From Promethearchaeota archaeon (GTDB lineage Archaea; Asgardarchaeota; Lokiarchaeia; Sigynarchaeales; SOKP01), in NCBI GenBank assembly GCA_030605085.1, contig JAUWBH010000106.1:1-20914 (forward strand): a stretch of DNA of 20,914 bases. Reading direction: 5' to 3'. The stretch's first letter is position 1, and the number at the start of each line of letters is the position of its first letter. Below are positions 1 to 7,669 of this stretch, piece by piece. The notes beneath the pieces were generated by a model that searched no databases, was not told where the DNA came from, and was given only the letters and a program-made list of their open reading frames with translations. The translations under genes were made by a program, and so were the position numbers.

Positions 1-437
1 GAAGTCAGCACTCTTTCAAGTTGGGTATCTCTGTAGTCCTATACCATAACTACAGCCCTATCCACTTCATTACAAAGTGGCATTCGCTTTTTCCTACATC
101 CTCTGCCCGCTGAACCTTCCCCCATTCTCTCGTCCGGGATACCACTAACTTTCCTCGTGGGGTTCATCGGGTTTACCAAGTTTCTTATGCTCGACTTTCA
201 ACAGAGCCCTTAGGGAGATGCTTTCCCCCGGTTGCACGACGGATGACAAAGGAATGAAAAAATACCATTCCTACCGGGCAACTTACCTTTTGGTCTCGGC
301 GTATCAGCTATATTTCGCCGATTTATAATAACGAGATTTATCACATCTTCACTGTCGTTTCCCATAGGCTCCTTGGCTAGCCCACAGCCCGCCTTATAGC
401 TAGGCGCTGACGGTACATTGTCCTTGCAGCTTCACAC
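1..437 (-). mobile_element. Group II intron, 5' part (ribozyme domains, maturase gene off the left edge)
   Basis: Read on the minus strand, this GC-richer stretch has no long reading frame but looks like a structured ribozyme. It starts at 437 with GUGUG, the 5' consensus of group II introns, followed by GAAGCUGCAAGG. It then has short complementary blocks such as GCGCCUAG...AAGGCG and a run (about 120-60) resembling the leader before intron-encoded reverse transcriptases, including AGGAAAAAGCGAAUGCC and a later GAAAGAGUGCUGACUUC. In this family the leader is followed by domain IV with the maturase/reverse transcriptase, which would be off the window to the left. The 5' exon is the sequence just above 437. 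Identification rests on remembered family patterns, not on an alignment. RNase P RNA was considered because GAGGAAAG and GGUAAACCC occur, but the rest of that fold is not apparent. Confidence 0.6.
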
Positions 438-570
438 AAAGTCGTTACCAACAATGCATGTGCAAGTAGCCATTATCGGTCATCTTGATACCAGTTTTTG
501 AAAATCACCTTCATACATTTTTCTTTTCAAGTCCTGTATTCGAAAATAAGACTTCTTGTCGCACATTTTT

Positions 571-579
571 ATTTAAATA
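571..579 (+). promoter_or_regulatory. Putative TATA box for the 605-895 gene
   Basis: The sequence ATTTAAATA lies about 26-34 bases upstream of the ATG at 605. This is the archaeal TATA-to-start spacing expected for a leaderless or nearly leaderless transcript, and no Shine-Dalgarno sequence is visible before the ATG. The assignment is by position and composition only. Confidence 0.35.
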
Positions 580-604
580 GGATAATTTTATTAGAGTTCT
601 GAAG

Positions 605-895
605 ATGTCAGGACAAAAATTGTTTTGCGAAGTGTGGTTTAGGATACCCGACTCAGATCGAGCCTTAAAGATTGCGGGAGAGGTTGACAAGAAGCAGTTG
701 TTTTCGCAACATAGCGATTGGATCACCGTACAAACAAAGATTTTAAGGAATAACGAGATAACCCCCGAAGAATCGTTCATTCATAAAGCAAGCGTCGATA
801 AAGTGGTCGTTTTAAGACCCAACAGATGCATAACTTTCGATAAAGAGAGTTTAGGCGCAAATGAACTTATATCTAAAGATTTAACAATTGGTTAA
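605..895 (+). CDS. Small hypothetical protein (96 aa)
   Basis: The frame starts at ATG 605 and ends at TAA 893-895. I do not recognise the family. The product is soluble, with alternating hydrophobic residues in the first half (KLFCEVWFRIP, WITVQTKIL) and again in VDKVVVLRPNRCITF, which suggests a small beta-rich fold. No membrane segment, metal-binding cysteine pair or nucleotide-binding motif is visible. A TATA-like element sits at leaderless distance upstream and T-runs follow the stop, so it looks like a single-gene unit. It lies between the group II intron 5' boundary (437, opposite strand) and the membrane-protein operon. Codon use resembles the downstream operon. An overlapping antisense frame at 511-780 is less protein-like and was not called. 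Confidence 0.55.
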   Translation: MSGQKLFCEVWFRIPDSDRALKIAGEVDKKQLFSQHSDWITVQTKILRNNEITPEESFIHKASVDKVVVLRPNRCITFDKESLGANELISKDLTIG

Positions 896-920
896 CGATC
901 TAATAGGGTAGTTCTTACAA

Positions 921-938
921 TTTTTTTATCTTTTTTTT
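921..938 (+). terminator. T-rich transcription terminator after the 605-895 gene
   Basis: Two T-runs of seven and eight bases (921-927 and 931-938) follow the stop by about 25 bases. Archaeal RNA polymerase terminates at such runs without needing a hairpin. They separate this gene from the next one. Confidence 0.4.
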
Positions 939-1122
939 CTTTTGGTTCTAATTTTCGTTTTAATTTTGCACTTTTAATTTTTTTCATTTATATATAACGT
1001 CAATAATTGTCTTACGAGAATGATTTATCAAAAAAATTTCAAGAAGAATTTCAAGAAAAATTTAAAAAAAAATCTAAAAAAAATTAGAAAGAATAAAAAT
1101 AAAAAAACTAAAGTTGAGAAAT

Positions 1123-2616
1123 ATGCTTTTCAAAAACATAAAAAGATTCTGGAAAGAGACGGAGAAATGGAAAACACCGCTAAGAAATTGGGCAAGGTTT
1201 AAGATCGTGGTTTTTCCAGCGTTGTTCGTAATCGGACTTCTGCTAATGCTCGTTCCATTGTATCTCGGAAATGTATCGACTGAAAATCTAAGCGAAGATG
1301 TAAAGTTTCCCGAAAAAGGACAGGAGATTTGTCTTAACTTTACCGAACCAACGGAAGTATCTCTTACACTACCTTACGAGATCGAAAACAGTGGGTACTA
1401 CGACTTAGCGCGAGCAAAACTGGATATCACTCTGAAAATCGTGTACGTTAAGGAAAAATCGGGTAAAAAAGCCACAGAAGTTATTTTTCAAGACTCAACC
1501 GACCCTACTTTTATCAAGGTGGGTAGTGAGCTTAAAGGAGAGCTTGAGGCGGAGTACGACGAGTTTGAGTGGGACGAGATCACCGATTACTTAACAGAAG
1601 CTGATCCCTCTGAAACGGACGAGACGGAAGTCCTCATGGACATTTTGTTTTCGTTTAACGACGATTGGATTTTCTGGGAAGATGTTGATTTAACCGAAGA
1701 TGTGGACGAGCAAGAAGAGGATTTAACCGAAGGCGAAGAATACGAAACTTCGAGAACGTACAAGTCCGAGATTTCGGTTATCGGTACGATTTTGCTCTTC
1801 GCTATCTTTGTCGTAGTTTTTCCAACCTTGAAGAGTAGACAGACAGAACCTGACGACTTACTTTCTATAATATACGAAAAGAAAAAGTCAAAGCTCAGAG
1901 AATTCTTACTAAAGCACAAACAGATTTTTACAGCGGTAATTCAAGCAACACTATTCCCGATAATTTTCGTCGTATGGGACATAACGTCGTTGTACCAGCA
2001 CCAAAAGACCATGGAAAACCTCGAAGGAGTCGACACGGGAGATTACAGCCAGCGCTTTGAGTTAGCCACCTATGTATCGATCGTCGTTCTGGTGTTGATC
2101 GTTATTGCGTCGATTGTTCCCGTTCTATTTAGCAAGAGGTTTACGCCATTTACGATAAAAAAATCTGCCCTTTCGTTAGGAATATCGGTTCTTTGGCTAA
2201 TTAGCATTATTAATTGGACTAGAACGGCGATTATCGTGTACAAGATCGACAACGCGACGGTCGTAAGGAACTCCTATACCGAGTTTATACCGTTTGTTGT
2301 TCTTTCGGTTATATACATTGTTCTTAAAGTATACGATTTAACGCATTTTATCGCCCATAGAAAAAAATACGAAGTTTTAAGGAAAAAATACGGGTATCAC
2401 CAGAGGTTAAGAAAACATCAGGCGAGGAAGGGGGCAAAAAAACTAGACCGCGAAAGAAAAAAGAGGTTAAAGAAGGAGACCAAAGCCAGAAACGAAAGTG
2501 TACAGCCAATTCAAGAGCAAATAGAGGTAGATCTTGATACTTTAACAAAATGTCCCAATTGTGGAGGTTTATCTATCGTTAACGAAGGGGAGAGGTGTCC
2601 AATGTGCGAACACTAA
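1123..2616 (+). CDS. Six-pass membrane protein with C-terminal zinc ribbon
   Basis: No known family was recognised. Counting from an alternative TTG start at 1114 (subtract three for the preferred ATG at 1123), there is one membrane segment at about residues 31-52. An acidic, probably external region (about 53-215) with many Asp/Glu follows. Further segments lie at about 219-238, 272-292, 320-340, 350-367 and 391-408. The tail is a long basic, probably helical stretch (about 415-465) ending in a four-cysteine zinc ribbon, CPNC and CPMC (Cys480, 483, 495, 498). This puts the ribbon in the cytoplasm if the loop is external. The gene begins a run of four or five plus-strand genes with short gaps. 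The last ~110 bases are tandemly duplicated just downstream. A signalling or transport role cannot be derived from the sequence. Confidence 0.8.
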   Translation: MLFKNIKRFWKETEKWKTPLRNWARFKIVVFPALFVIGLLLMLVPLYLGNVSTENLSEDVKFPEKGQEICLNFTEPTEVSLTLPYEIENSGYYDLARAKLDITLKIVYVKEKSGKKATEVIFQDSTDPTFIKVGSELKGELEAEYDEFEWDEITDYLTEADPSETDETEVLMDILFSFNDDWIFWEDVDLTEDVDEQEEDLTEGEEYETSRTYKSEISVIGTILLFAIFVVVFPTLKSRQTEPDDLLSIIYEKKKSKLREFLLKHKQIFTAVIQATLFPIIFVVWDITSLYQHQKTMENLEGVDTGDYSQRFELATYVSIVVLVLIVIASIVPVLFSKRFTPFTIKKSALSLGISVLWLISIINWTRTAIIVYKIDNATVVRNSYTEFIPFVVLSVIYIVLKVYDLTHFIAHRKKYEVLRKKYGYHQRLRKHQARKGAKKLDRERKKRLKKETKARNESVQPIQEQIEVDLDTLTKCPNCGGLSIVNEGERCPMCEH

Positions 2617-2769
2617 TAAGGAGAAATAAAAATCAAAGGCAAACAGAAGGAGAGTTTGAAATGTTAACAAAATGTCCTAATTGTGAAATTTTATCCATAA
2701 TTAAAGACGAGAGGTGCCCATCGTGCGGTCACTATTTAGGAGAAATCGAAGTTTAATTGAGGAAGGGTT
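2542..2769 (+). repeat. Tandem duplication of a zinc-ribbon coding segment
   Basis: The segment encoding LTKCPNC...ERCP.C.H occurs twice, at about 2542-2650 and 2664-2769. The offset is 122 bases at its start and 119 after a three-base deletion. Matching landmarks are TTAACAAAATGTCC (2542) against TTAACAAAATGTCC (2664), and GGAGAAAT (2620) against GGAGAAAT (2739). Copy 1 is the 3' end of the upstream gene and its following spacer. Copy 2 forms a separate short frame overlapping the start of the next gene. Confidence 0.75.
2661..2756 (+). CDS. Short zinc-ribbon ORF (31 aa), possibly part of the next gene
   Basis: ATG 2661 to TAA 2754-2756 encodes a compact zinc ribbon: MLTKCPNC, a linker, then CPSCGH and a short tail. 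It is a near copy of the end of the upstream protein. It overlaps the first 43 bases of the next gene in another frame. It may be a free mini zinc ribbon, a decayed duplicate, or the true N-terminus of the next protein joined through a frameshift. It is too short to be certain that it is translated by itself. Confidence 0.35.
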   Translation: MLTKCPNCEILSIIKDERCPSCGHYLGEIEV

Positions 2770-3970
2770 GCACCAGAGCGTAGAGGGTCTTAACGAAGCA
2801 ATTTTTAAAGCCATTGAAGAAATTAACGCGGAAAAGGTTCAAGCCTCTGCGTCGAAAATTGGTCGACTTTTTAGAAAATACGAAATTTCAAAAAAGGCAA
2901 TTACGGGAGAGAATTTGAACTCGACGCACTTAAAAAATTTAGTGAGACAAGGCTTTCTAGAAGTTGAGACCAAGAAAGTTAACGGTCAATTATTTTCCGT
3001 CTATAGTTTAAAAGACAAAAATAGCACCAAAGCACAAGATATTCCTAAAGACGAACAGAAGATTGAACAAAAGCAAAAAGTTACCAAACCTCCTGTAAAG
3101 ACCGAGAATAAAGGACTTTTAGTTAAGTGTCCCGAATGCGATTACTACTGTCAATATCATTGGAACGAGTGTAAGATTTGCGGTGCGAGATTAACTAAAC
3201 AAATTAAAGAGCTTAACAAAGTAAAAGATCCTCTTTCCGACTTTGAAGACTCCAGTACAATAGTACCGATCGAAGACTCCGCTACTAGTACAGCTCAGGA
3301 TGTAGAAGAGACAGTAGAATACGATTTTATCCCGAAGACCGAAGACGATGTTTCTCACAAATTTACCTTAGAAAATCTTTCTAAATCGGTAAAATACAAA
3401 AATAACTATCGCCTTTTGCTCGTTTTGTTCGTTCAAACGGTTTTGGCTTCGCTTTTCGTAGCCGAACTTCTACTTGTTTACGGGTTCGCAGATGTAGTTG
3501 AATTCGATTGGTTTGATTACTTTATACCTGCGATATTCTTCGTTCCACTAATTCTATATTATCAAATTCGGTACATCAAGTTAAGAGATAACAAGATACA
3601 GTACAGAAAGAAAAATCTAGAAGAAATTCCAAGCGGTAAAGCAAAAGAGTACGAGAAAATTTTTACTAAACACAATAGGGAATTGGTAAGATTAGTCAGA
3701 AAGATCAAATCAATTAAGAATAGGAAGCTCTATTACGGATGCGTTTTCGTCGTTTTGATTGTATCAGGTATCGTTTCGGCTTTTTTCAGCTACATTACAT
3801 TTCTTGCGTTCTTAACGATTGCTCTTTGCTTTTTGTATCCGCTCGTTCAAAAGGCTCACACTAAACATTTGATCAAAATTTTCGAGTTAGGTGAAACTAT
3901 CCTGATTCAGTATTTCAAACGTTCGTTCAATACTCTATTATACAAATATATAGAATTTATAGAAGGTTAA
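2714..3970 (+). CDS. Winged-helix / zinc-ribbon membrane protein (418 aa)
   Basis: Family not recognised. Residues ~13-100 look like a helical winged-helix unit (IFKAIEEINAEKVQASASKI, then HLKNLVRQGFLEV, then GQLFSVYSL as wing). A Lys-rich linker follows, then a four-Cys zinc ribbon, CPEC and CKIC (Cys139, 142, 153, 156). After an acidic linker (165-215) come membrane segments at about 233-257, 268-287, 340-358 and 360-378, with a helical, basic stretch between the two pairs. The GTG at 2714 is the first start in this frame after a stop at 2702-2704, and it lies inside the duplicated zinc-ribbon segment, so the true N-terminus is uncertain. An internal start, or a frameshift from the 2661 frame, would also give a sensible protein. 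Eighteen bases separate it from the next gene, consistent with one operon. Confidence 0.75.
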   Translation: MPIVRSLFRRNRSLIEEGLHQSVEGLNEAIFKAIEEINAEKVQASASKIGRLFRKYEISKKAITGENLNSTHLKNLVRQGFLEVETKKVNGQLFSVYSLKDKNSTKAQDIPKDEQKIEQKQKVTKPPVKTENKGLLVKCPECDYYCQYHWNECKICGARLTKQIKELNKVKDPLSDFEDSSTIVPIEDSATSTAQDVEETVEYDFIPKTEDDVSHKFTLENLSKSVKYKNNYRLLLVLFVQTVLASLFVAELLLVYGFADVVEFDWFDYFIPAIFFVPLILYYQIRYIKLRDNKIQYRKKNLEEIPSGKAKEYEKIFTKHNRELVRLVRKIKSIKNRKLYYGCVFVVLIVSGIVSAFFSYITFLAFLTIALCFLYPLVQKAHTKHLIKIFELGETILIQYFKRSFNTLLYKYIEFIEG

Positions 3971-3988
3971 GTTAGGTGATGAATTAAA

Positions 3989-4822
3989 ATGAGAATAAAA
4001 TCAATAAAATATGGTTTCATATTGCTGTTTTTGTCGTTTATAGGCTTAATTCTGGTGTCATCATCGGTAAGAGCAGAAGAAGAGTATCAGTTAGGAGTGT
4101 CTACTAATTTGACCTTAGTGTACGAAATTACGGAAGTAGATAAGGAGGAGTTAGAGAATCTTGCCAGATCGAGCGAAGACGACACTTACAAAGATTTAGC
4201 CGAATTGGAAGAAGGCACGAAGTTTAAACTCGTTATCTCGGAAATTAAAGAAAAAGACGATTCTTGGGTAATCACATCGGTTTTTTATTCGGGAGAGAAT
4301 TTAGACCAGCAAGGCGACGATTTAGAATCAAAGGTTTTCAAAGATCCAAGCGATTTAGCGGACGATATTTTATCGGAAGAAGACGCAGAAGAGTCGTTGT
4401 TTTACTTTTTACCCGTAGAAATTGAAGATTACTTAGAGGAATTAGAAGAAAACATCTTAGAAGACGACGAGTATTTAGAGGTTGCATACGATGTCTATGT
4501 TGACGGCTCGGAGTTGACTTTTGACTACACACCCTACGGATACGACGATACAATAGTTCAAGAATACACGGAAGATGGAATTTTAGACAGTTACACCGTT
4601 TTATCTGACGATGAAGAAGTATTTAAAGAAGAATTAGTTGATTCATTTATTAGTTCAGAATTTAATGGCGATTTTACCTTTATTAGAACAATAGTTGCGT
4701 GCTCTATTGTGGCTATAGCGAGCAGCGTTAGCGTTGTTGCCTACAAAAAAAAAAAGGTAAGACCAGAATCTTTAGAAATACAAGAGAAGGTAAAAAAAAT
4801 GCTAAAGGAAGTGATTCAATAG
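3989..4822 (+). CDS. Secreted acidic protein with C-terminal membrane anchor (277 aa)
   Basis: The ATG at 3989 has a good ribosome binding site (AGGTGAT at 3974-3980). The protein starts with a typical signal peptide: basic MRIKSIKYG, then a hydrophobic core, then SSVRAEEE as the likely cleavage region near residue 29. The mature part is strongly acidic with many Glu/Asp and beta-like segments (LTLVYEITEV, FKLVISEIK, WVITSVFYSG). Near the C-terminus a hydrophobic stretch (FIRTIVACSIVAIASSVSVV, about 230-249) is followed by KKKK and a short cytoplasmic tail. This is the topology of a cell-surface protein anchored at its C-terminus, as is common in Asgard and other archaea. The stop overlaps the start of the next gene by one base, so translational coupling is likely. 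Function unknown. Confidence 0.8.
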   Translation: MRIKSIKYGFILLFLSFIGLILVSSSVRAEEEYQLGVSTNLTLVYEITEVDKEELENLARSSEDDTYKDLAELEEGTKFKLVISEIKEKDDSWVITSVFYSGENLDQQGDDLESKVFKDPSDLADDILSEEDAEESLFYFLPVEIEDYLEELEENILEDDEYLEVAYDVYVDGSELTFDYTPYGYDDTIVQEYTEDGILDSYTVLSDDEEVFKEELVDSFISSEFNGDFTFIRTIVACSIVAIASSVSVVAYKKKKVRPESLEIQEKVKKMLKEVIQ

Positions 4823-5787
4823 TGAAAAAGACAGTTCTTTACCAATTGATATTAGTATTATCGGTAATTTTTTTAGTTTCCATCTTTAGTCTAACTAAAA
4901 ATTACGATATTGATTCGTATAACTACGAGCAAAATGAACGCAATAAAGGCGAAAATTCAAGAGAGTTCAATAATTTTCAATTGAAGATTTCTGCCAGTAA
5001 CGAGGTAATTACTATTAACAACAATTCAGATTTAGCGGAAGTTGCGAGTTCTGGCTACGGGAACGAAACTCACCCTTACATTATAGAAGATTTATCGATT
5101 GACGCAAACGGTAATTCATATGGTATTTTAATTAATAACACAGATAAGCATTTCGTATTAACCGGTAGTTCTCTTTACAATGCAACAGGTTATGGTGTTT
5201 ACCTTAATAATGTCTCTAACGCTCATTTAAAAGTGAATGTTATATACGATTGTCTAAAGGCAGGCGTCTACATGGAAAAATCTTTTAATAGCACTTTTTT
5301 CGGAAATATAATATTTGATAATAATAATTACGGAATTTTCTTAGAACATAGCAATTTGACCGAGGTGATAGGAAATTCCGCTCGGAACAACGGCTTTGCG
5401 GGCATTTATTTTAACAATTCTAACCACAATAACATAACTTCTAATTCAATTAGTGATCACGATCAAGCAATATTTTTATACGGTTCAAATTTTACCATTG
5501 TTGCAAACAATACGGGATTCGGAAACGATTACGGAATCAAAGAAATAAATTGCGAAGGTAATATTTTTGAAGGAAATGTTTTCGAACAATATCAAGAAGA
5601 TGAGGAAAAAAAGGAAGAAGAAAGAAATTCAGACGATTCTAAAGATTCAAAAGATCTTAAAGTTATTGTTAACTATACAAATATTCTCCTTGTTTGCTCT
5701 GTTAGCGCGATCGTAACTTTTTCAGTAATACGAATAATTTCAAAAAAGAAATTAGCCATCTTTGGTAAAATATTCAAAAGAAAATGA
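4822..5787 (+). CDS. NosD-like right-handed beta-helix surface protein (321 aa)
   Basis: It starts with GTG 4822, sharing one base with the preceding TAG stop and preceded by AAGGAAG (4806-4812). An N-terminal hydrophobic segment (about 5-27) is a signal anchor or signal peptide. Residues ~65-255 consist of short Asn-rich turns with periodic Gly-Ile/Val-Tyr, for example YGVYLNN, AGVYMEKS, YGIFLEHS, AGIYFNNSNHNNIT and AIFLYGSN. This is the signature of parallel beta-helix (PbH1/NosD) repeats found in archaeal surface and carbohydrate-active proteins. An acidic and basic charged linker (about 256-280) leads to a C-terminal membrane segment and a basic tail. The catalytic residues of a lyase or hydrolase cannot be identified, so a structural or binding role is equally likely. 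It is last in the plus-strand run and is followed by a 12-T run. Confidence 0.8.
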   Translation: MKKTVLYQLILVLSVIFLVSIFSLTKNYDIDSYNYEQNERNKGENSREFNNFQLKISASNEVITINNNSDLAEVASSGYGNETHPYIIEDLSIDANGNSYGILINNTDKHFVLTGSSLYNATGYGVYLNNVSNAHLKVNVIYDCLKAGVYMEKSFNSTFFGNIIFDNNNYGIFLEHSNLTEVIGNSARNNGFAGIYFNNSNHNNITSNSISDHDQAIFLYGSNFTIVANNTGFGNDYGIKEINCEGNIFEGNVFEQYQEDEEKKEEERNSDDSKDSKDLKVIVNYTNILLVCSVSAIVTFSVIRIISKKKLAIFGKIFKRK

Positions 5788-5791
5788 AGAA

Positions 5792-5803
5792 TTTTTTTTT
5801 TTT
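5792..5803 (+). terminator. Oligo-T terminator ending the membrane-protein operon
   Basis: Twelve consecutive T residues begin five bases after the TGA stop at 5785-5787. This is the standard archaeal intrinsic termination signal and marks the end of the 1123-5787 run. Confidence 0.55.
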
Positions 5804-5825
5804 AATTTTAAGCTTTTAACAATTA

Positions 5826-5894
5826 TGAGATTCTCACATCTAGTTGCGACACTTCAGCAGAGCGGAGTAAGTGTATAACTTCCGCGAAGGGAAT
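5826..5894. other. Structured intergenic segment between convergent genes
   Basis: This stretch is richer in GC than its surroundings and holds several complementary blocks. There is a palindrome TGAGA-T-TCTCA (5826-5836), a stem ACACTT/AAGTGT (5849-5854 with 5869-5874) and a stem TTCC/GGAA at 5880-5892. GCGGAGT (5862-5868) can instead pair with ACTTCCGC (5878-5885), which excludes the ACACTT/AAGTGT stem. It lies between the 3' ends of a plus-strand and a minus-strand gene. It could be a bidirectional 3' end structure or a small RNA. No tRNA, C/D box or other known RNA was recognised. Confidence 0.25.
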
Positions 5895-5934
5895 TAACCA
5901 TCTTAGGTAAAAAATTTTATTAATTCTATTAATT

Positions 5935-7278
5935 TTAAATCTCCTTTTCAACAGGTTTTTTCTCTTCTTCAATAGGTTTTTTCTCTTCTTTCATCATTTC
6001 TCTTTTGAGTTTTCTCTCAATGTAAGGTCTAAATATTGTTATCTTTGGAGGAACCATTGTCAGAATAGTTTCGGCGATACGAGGATATTCTGCTATAAAT
6101 ACAAATTCTTCTTTCAATAGTGGTCGCTGTTTGAGTACGTTTGCAAAACGAACAAGCTCTAAGATCTGTCGTGCTTCCTCTTTATTCTTAAATTTGAGGT
6201 CAAAATTTTTGTAAACATGCTTAAACGCGCTTGTGCCTGAATATTCGCCAGCAGAAATTAATCTTCCAGTCTCAATTAATATTTTCTCGCCTCTTCCTAA
6301 TGCTTTATATTCATATAATTCATAATTTTTATGGTCTTTTAGCGCGCCATCAGCATGGATTCCTGATTCGTGTGCAAATGCGTTATCACCAACTCCAACT
6401 TGATTTACGGGTATAGGTATACCAAAACAGTGCGATGCATAATTAGCAATTTGCCATGCTTTATCTAATTGGATGTTTGGATCTAATAGCCCGAGCTCAT
6501 CAAAGTCTGCTGCGTATTTTAACGCTAAAATAGTCGAAATTAAATCGCAATTCCCTGCTCTTTCGCCCATTGCATTCACGGTTGTATTAATATACGCATC
6601 TTGCCCTTCTTCAATAACTCCTTTGGCGCCCTCAACTGCATTCGCTACTGCCATTCCTAAATCATTATGCGTGTGTAATTCAATAGGGATGTCAACAGCT
6701 TTTGTGAGATCTTTACAACGAAAATGTGTACGAAATGAACGCTCGTAACCTAATGTATCGCAATAACGAATTCGGTCAGCTCCTGCTTTTTTAGCTGCTA
6801 ACGCAAATTTAACGAGGTAATCCATACTTGTTCTTGAAGCGTCTTCAGCGTTCACTCCAACAGTTTTTATTCCTAAATCCTTAGCCCTTTTAACTGCTTC
6901 TACCATCATTCTAATCACATCATCTTCGTTGTACTTTCCTTGAAATTTACCCTGAATCATTTGTTGAGATGTAGATATAGATAAATTTAAGTGTTCTATT
7001 CTTGTAAGTTCGATAGCTTTAATAACATCCGATTCAATCGCTCGAACCCAGCCCGATAATATTATAGGTTTTAATACGCCCAATTGAGCTAATTCAAGGT
7101 TTGCGTTAATATAATTCGTTTCGTGTAAGGTTGTGGGAAATCCAAGTTCACTTTGTTTTACACCCATTTTATTCAAAAGTATATTTAAAACGGTTTTCTC
7201 TAATTTGGCAAGACCAAGCCTGCTAGTTTGTACACCATCTCGATTAGTTACATCGAATAAATAGATACGGTTATCCAT
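5935..7278 (-). CDS. Re-citrate synthase / homocitrate synthase family enzyme
   Basis: This is a DRE-TIM metallolyase-type Claisen condensation enzyme, joining acetyl-CoA to a 2-oxo acid. The N-terminus has FDVTNRDGVQT (residues 8-18), the family's catalytic Arg-Asp and metal-site region. HTHNDLGMA at 202-210 supplies metal ligands His202 and His204, and NAMGERAGN lies at 235-243. HESGIHADG is present further on. At 447 residues it has the TIM barrel and following helical subdomains but no LeuA regulatory domain. The tail ends in a Glu/Lys-rich repeat. As I recall it, the opening motif DVTNRDGVQT and SGWVRAI resemble Re-face citrate synthase of Clostridium kluyveri more than NifV or LeuA, so citrate formation from oxaloacetate is the favoured role. 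Homocitrate synthesis cannot be excluded. It is transcribed alone, convergent with the surface-protein operon and divergent from the dehydratase. Confidence 0.8.
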   Translation of the reverse strand: MDNRIYLFDVTNRDGVQTSRLGLAKLEKTVLNILLNKMGVKQSELGFPTTLHETNYINANLELAQLGVLKPIILSGWVRAIESDVIKAIELTRIEHLNLSISTSQQMIQGKFQGKYNEDDVIRMMVEAVKRAKDLGIKTVGVNAEDASRTSMDYLVKFALAAKKAGADRIRYCDTLGYERSFRTHFRCKDLTKAVDIPIELHTHNDLGMAVANAVEGAKGVIEEGQDAYINTTVNAMGERAGNCDLISTILALKYAADFDELGLLDPNIQLDKAWQIANYASHCFGIPIPVNQVGVGDNAFAHESGIHADGALKDHKNYELYEYKALGRGEKILIETGRLISAGEYSGTSAFKHVYKNFDLKFKNKEEARQILELVRFANVLKQRPLLKEEFVFIAEYPRIAETILTMVPPKITIFRPYIERKLKREMMKEEKKPIEEEKKPVEKEI

Positions 7279-7669
7279 TTAATTTTCTCTCTTTACTTGT
7301 TATTTATTTTTTCAATTTAAACTAAAATATAACGATTTTTTTTTAATAAGATTCCCGCTTAAGTTTATGATTTTAATGTATATTTTAAATTAAATTTTTA
7401 AAAATTTTTTAGTATTTTAATTATTTTATATTAAATATTTTATATTAATTTTTACATTCTGAACATTTTCAAAATTCTTTGATATTATTCTGAACAATAT
7501 AAAATTCTTAATTAAGTCATATTTTAATTTAATGTTTATTCTTGAAAAAATTTTAAATTGAATAGGTTTATAGGTTTTTGAAAAGAAGAGTTATGTTTAT
7601 CATGTAGAAATTCTTTTTGTGTATTAATTGAAATTAATAGGATTAATTATAAAAAAGGTATAGAAAAAG
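7279..7669. other. AT-rich divergent intergenic region
   Basis: These 391 bases separate the start codons of the minus-strand synthase and the plus-strand dehydratase, so promoters for both must lie here. The sequence is almost pure A/T with many TATA-like strings (for example around 7325-7335 and 7425-7450). A single promoter cannot be picked with confidence. No coding frame, RNA gene or repeat was seen. Confidence 0.5.

Noticed and set aside
1..437. RNase P RNA
   Set aside because: GAGGAAAG and GGUAAACCC are present on the minus strand, but their order and the rest of the sequence do not fit RNase P; the GUGUG start and leader strings fit a group II intron better.
511..780. Minus-strand 89-aa frame
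   Set aside because: It overlaps the more protein-like 605-895 gene, and its composition is typical of an antisense shadow.
1020..1202. Plus-strand 60-aa Lys-rich frame
   Set aside because: It is a low-complexity A-rich translation overlapping the start of the first membrane protein in another frame.
5849..5900. tRNA gene
   Set aside because: The stems do not form a cloverleaf, and no T-loop GGTTCRA sequence is present on either strand.
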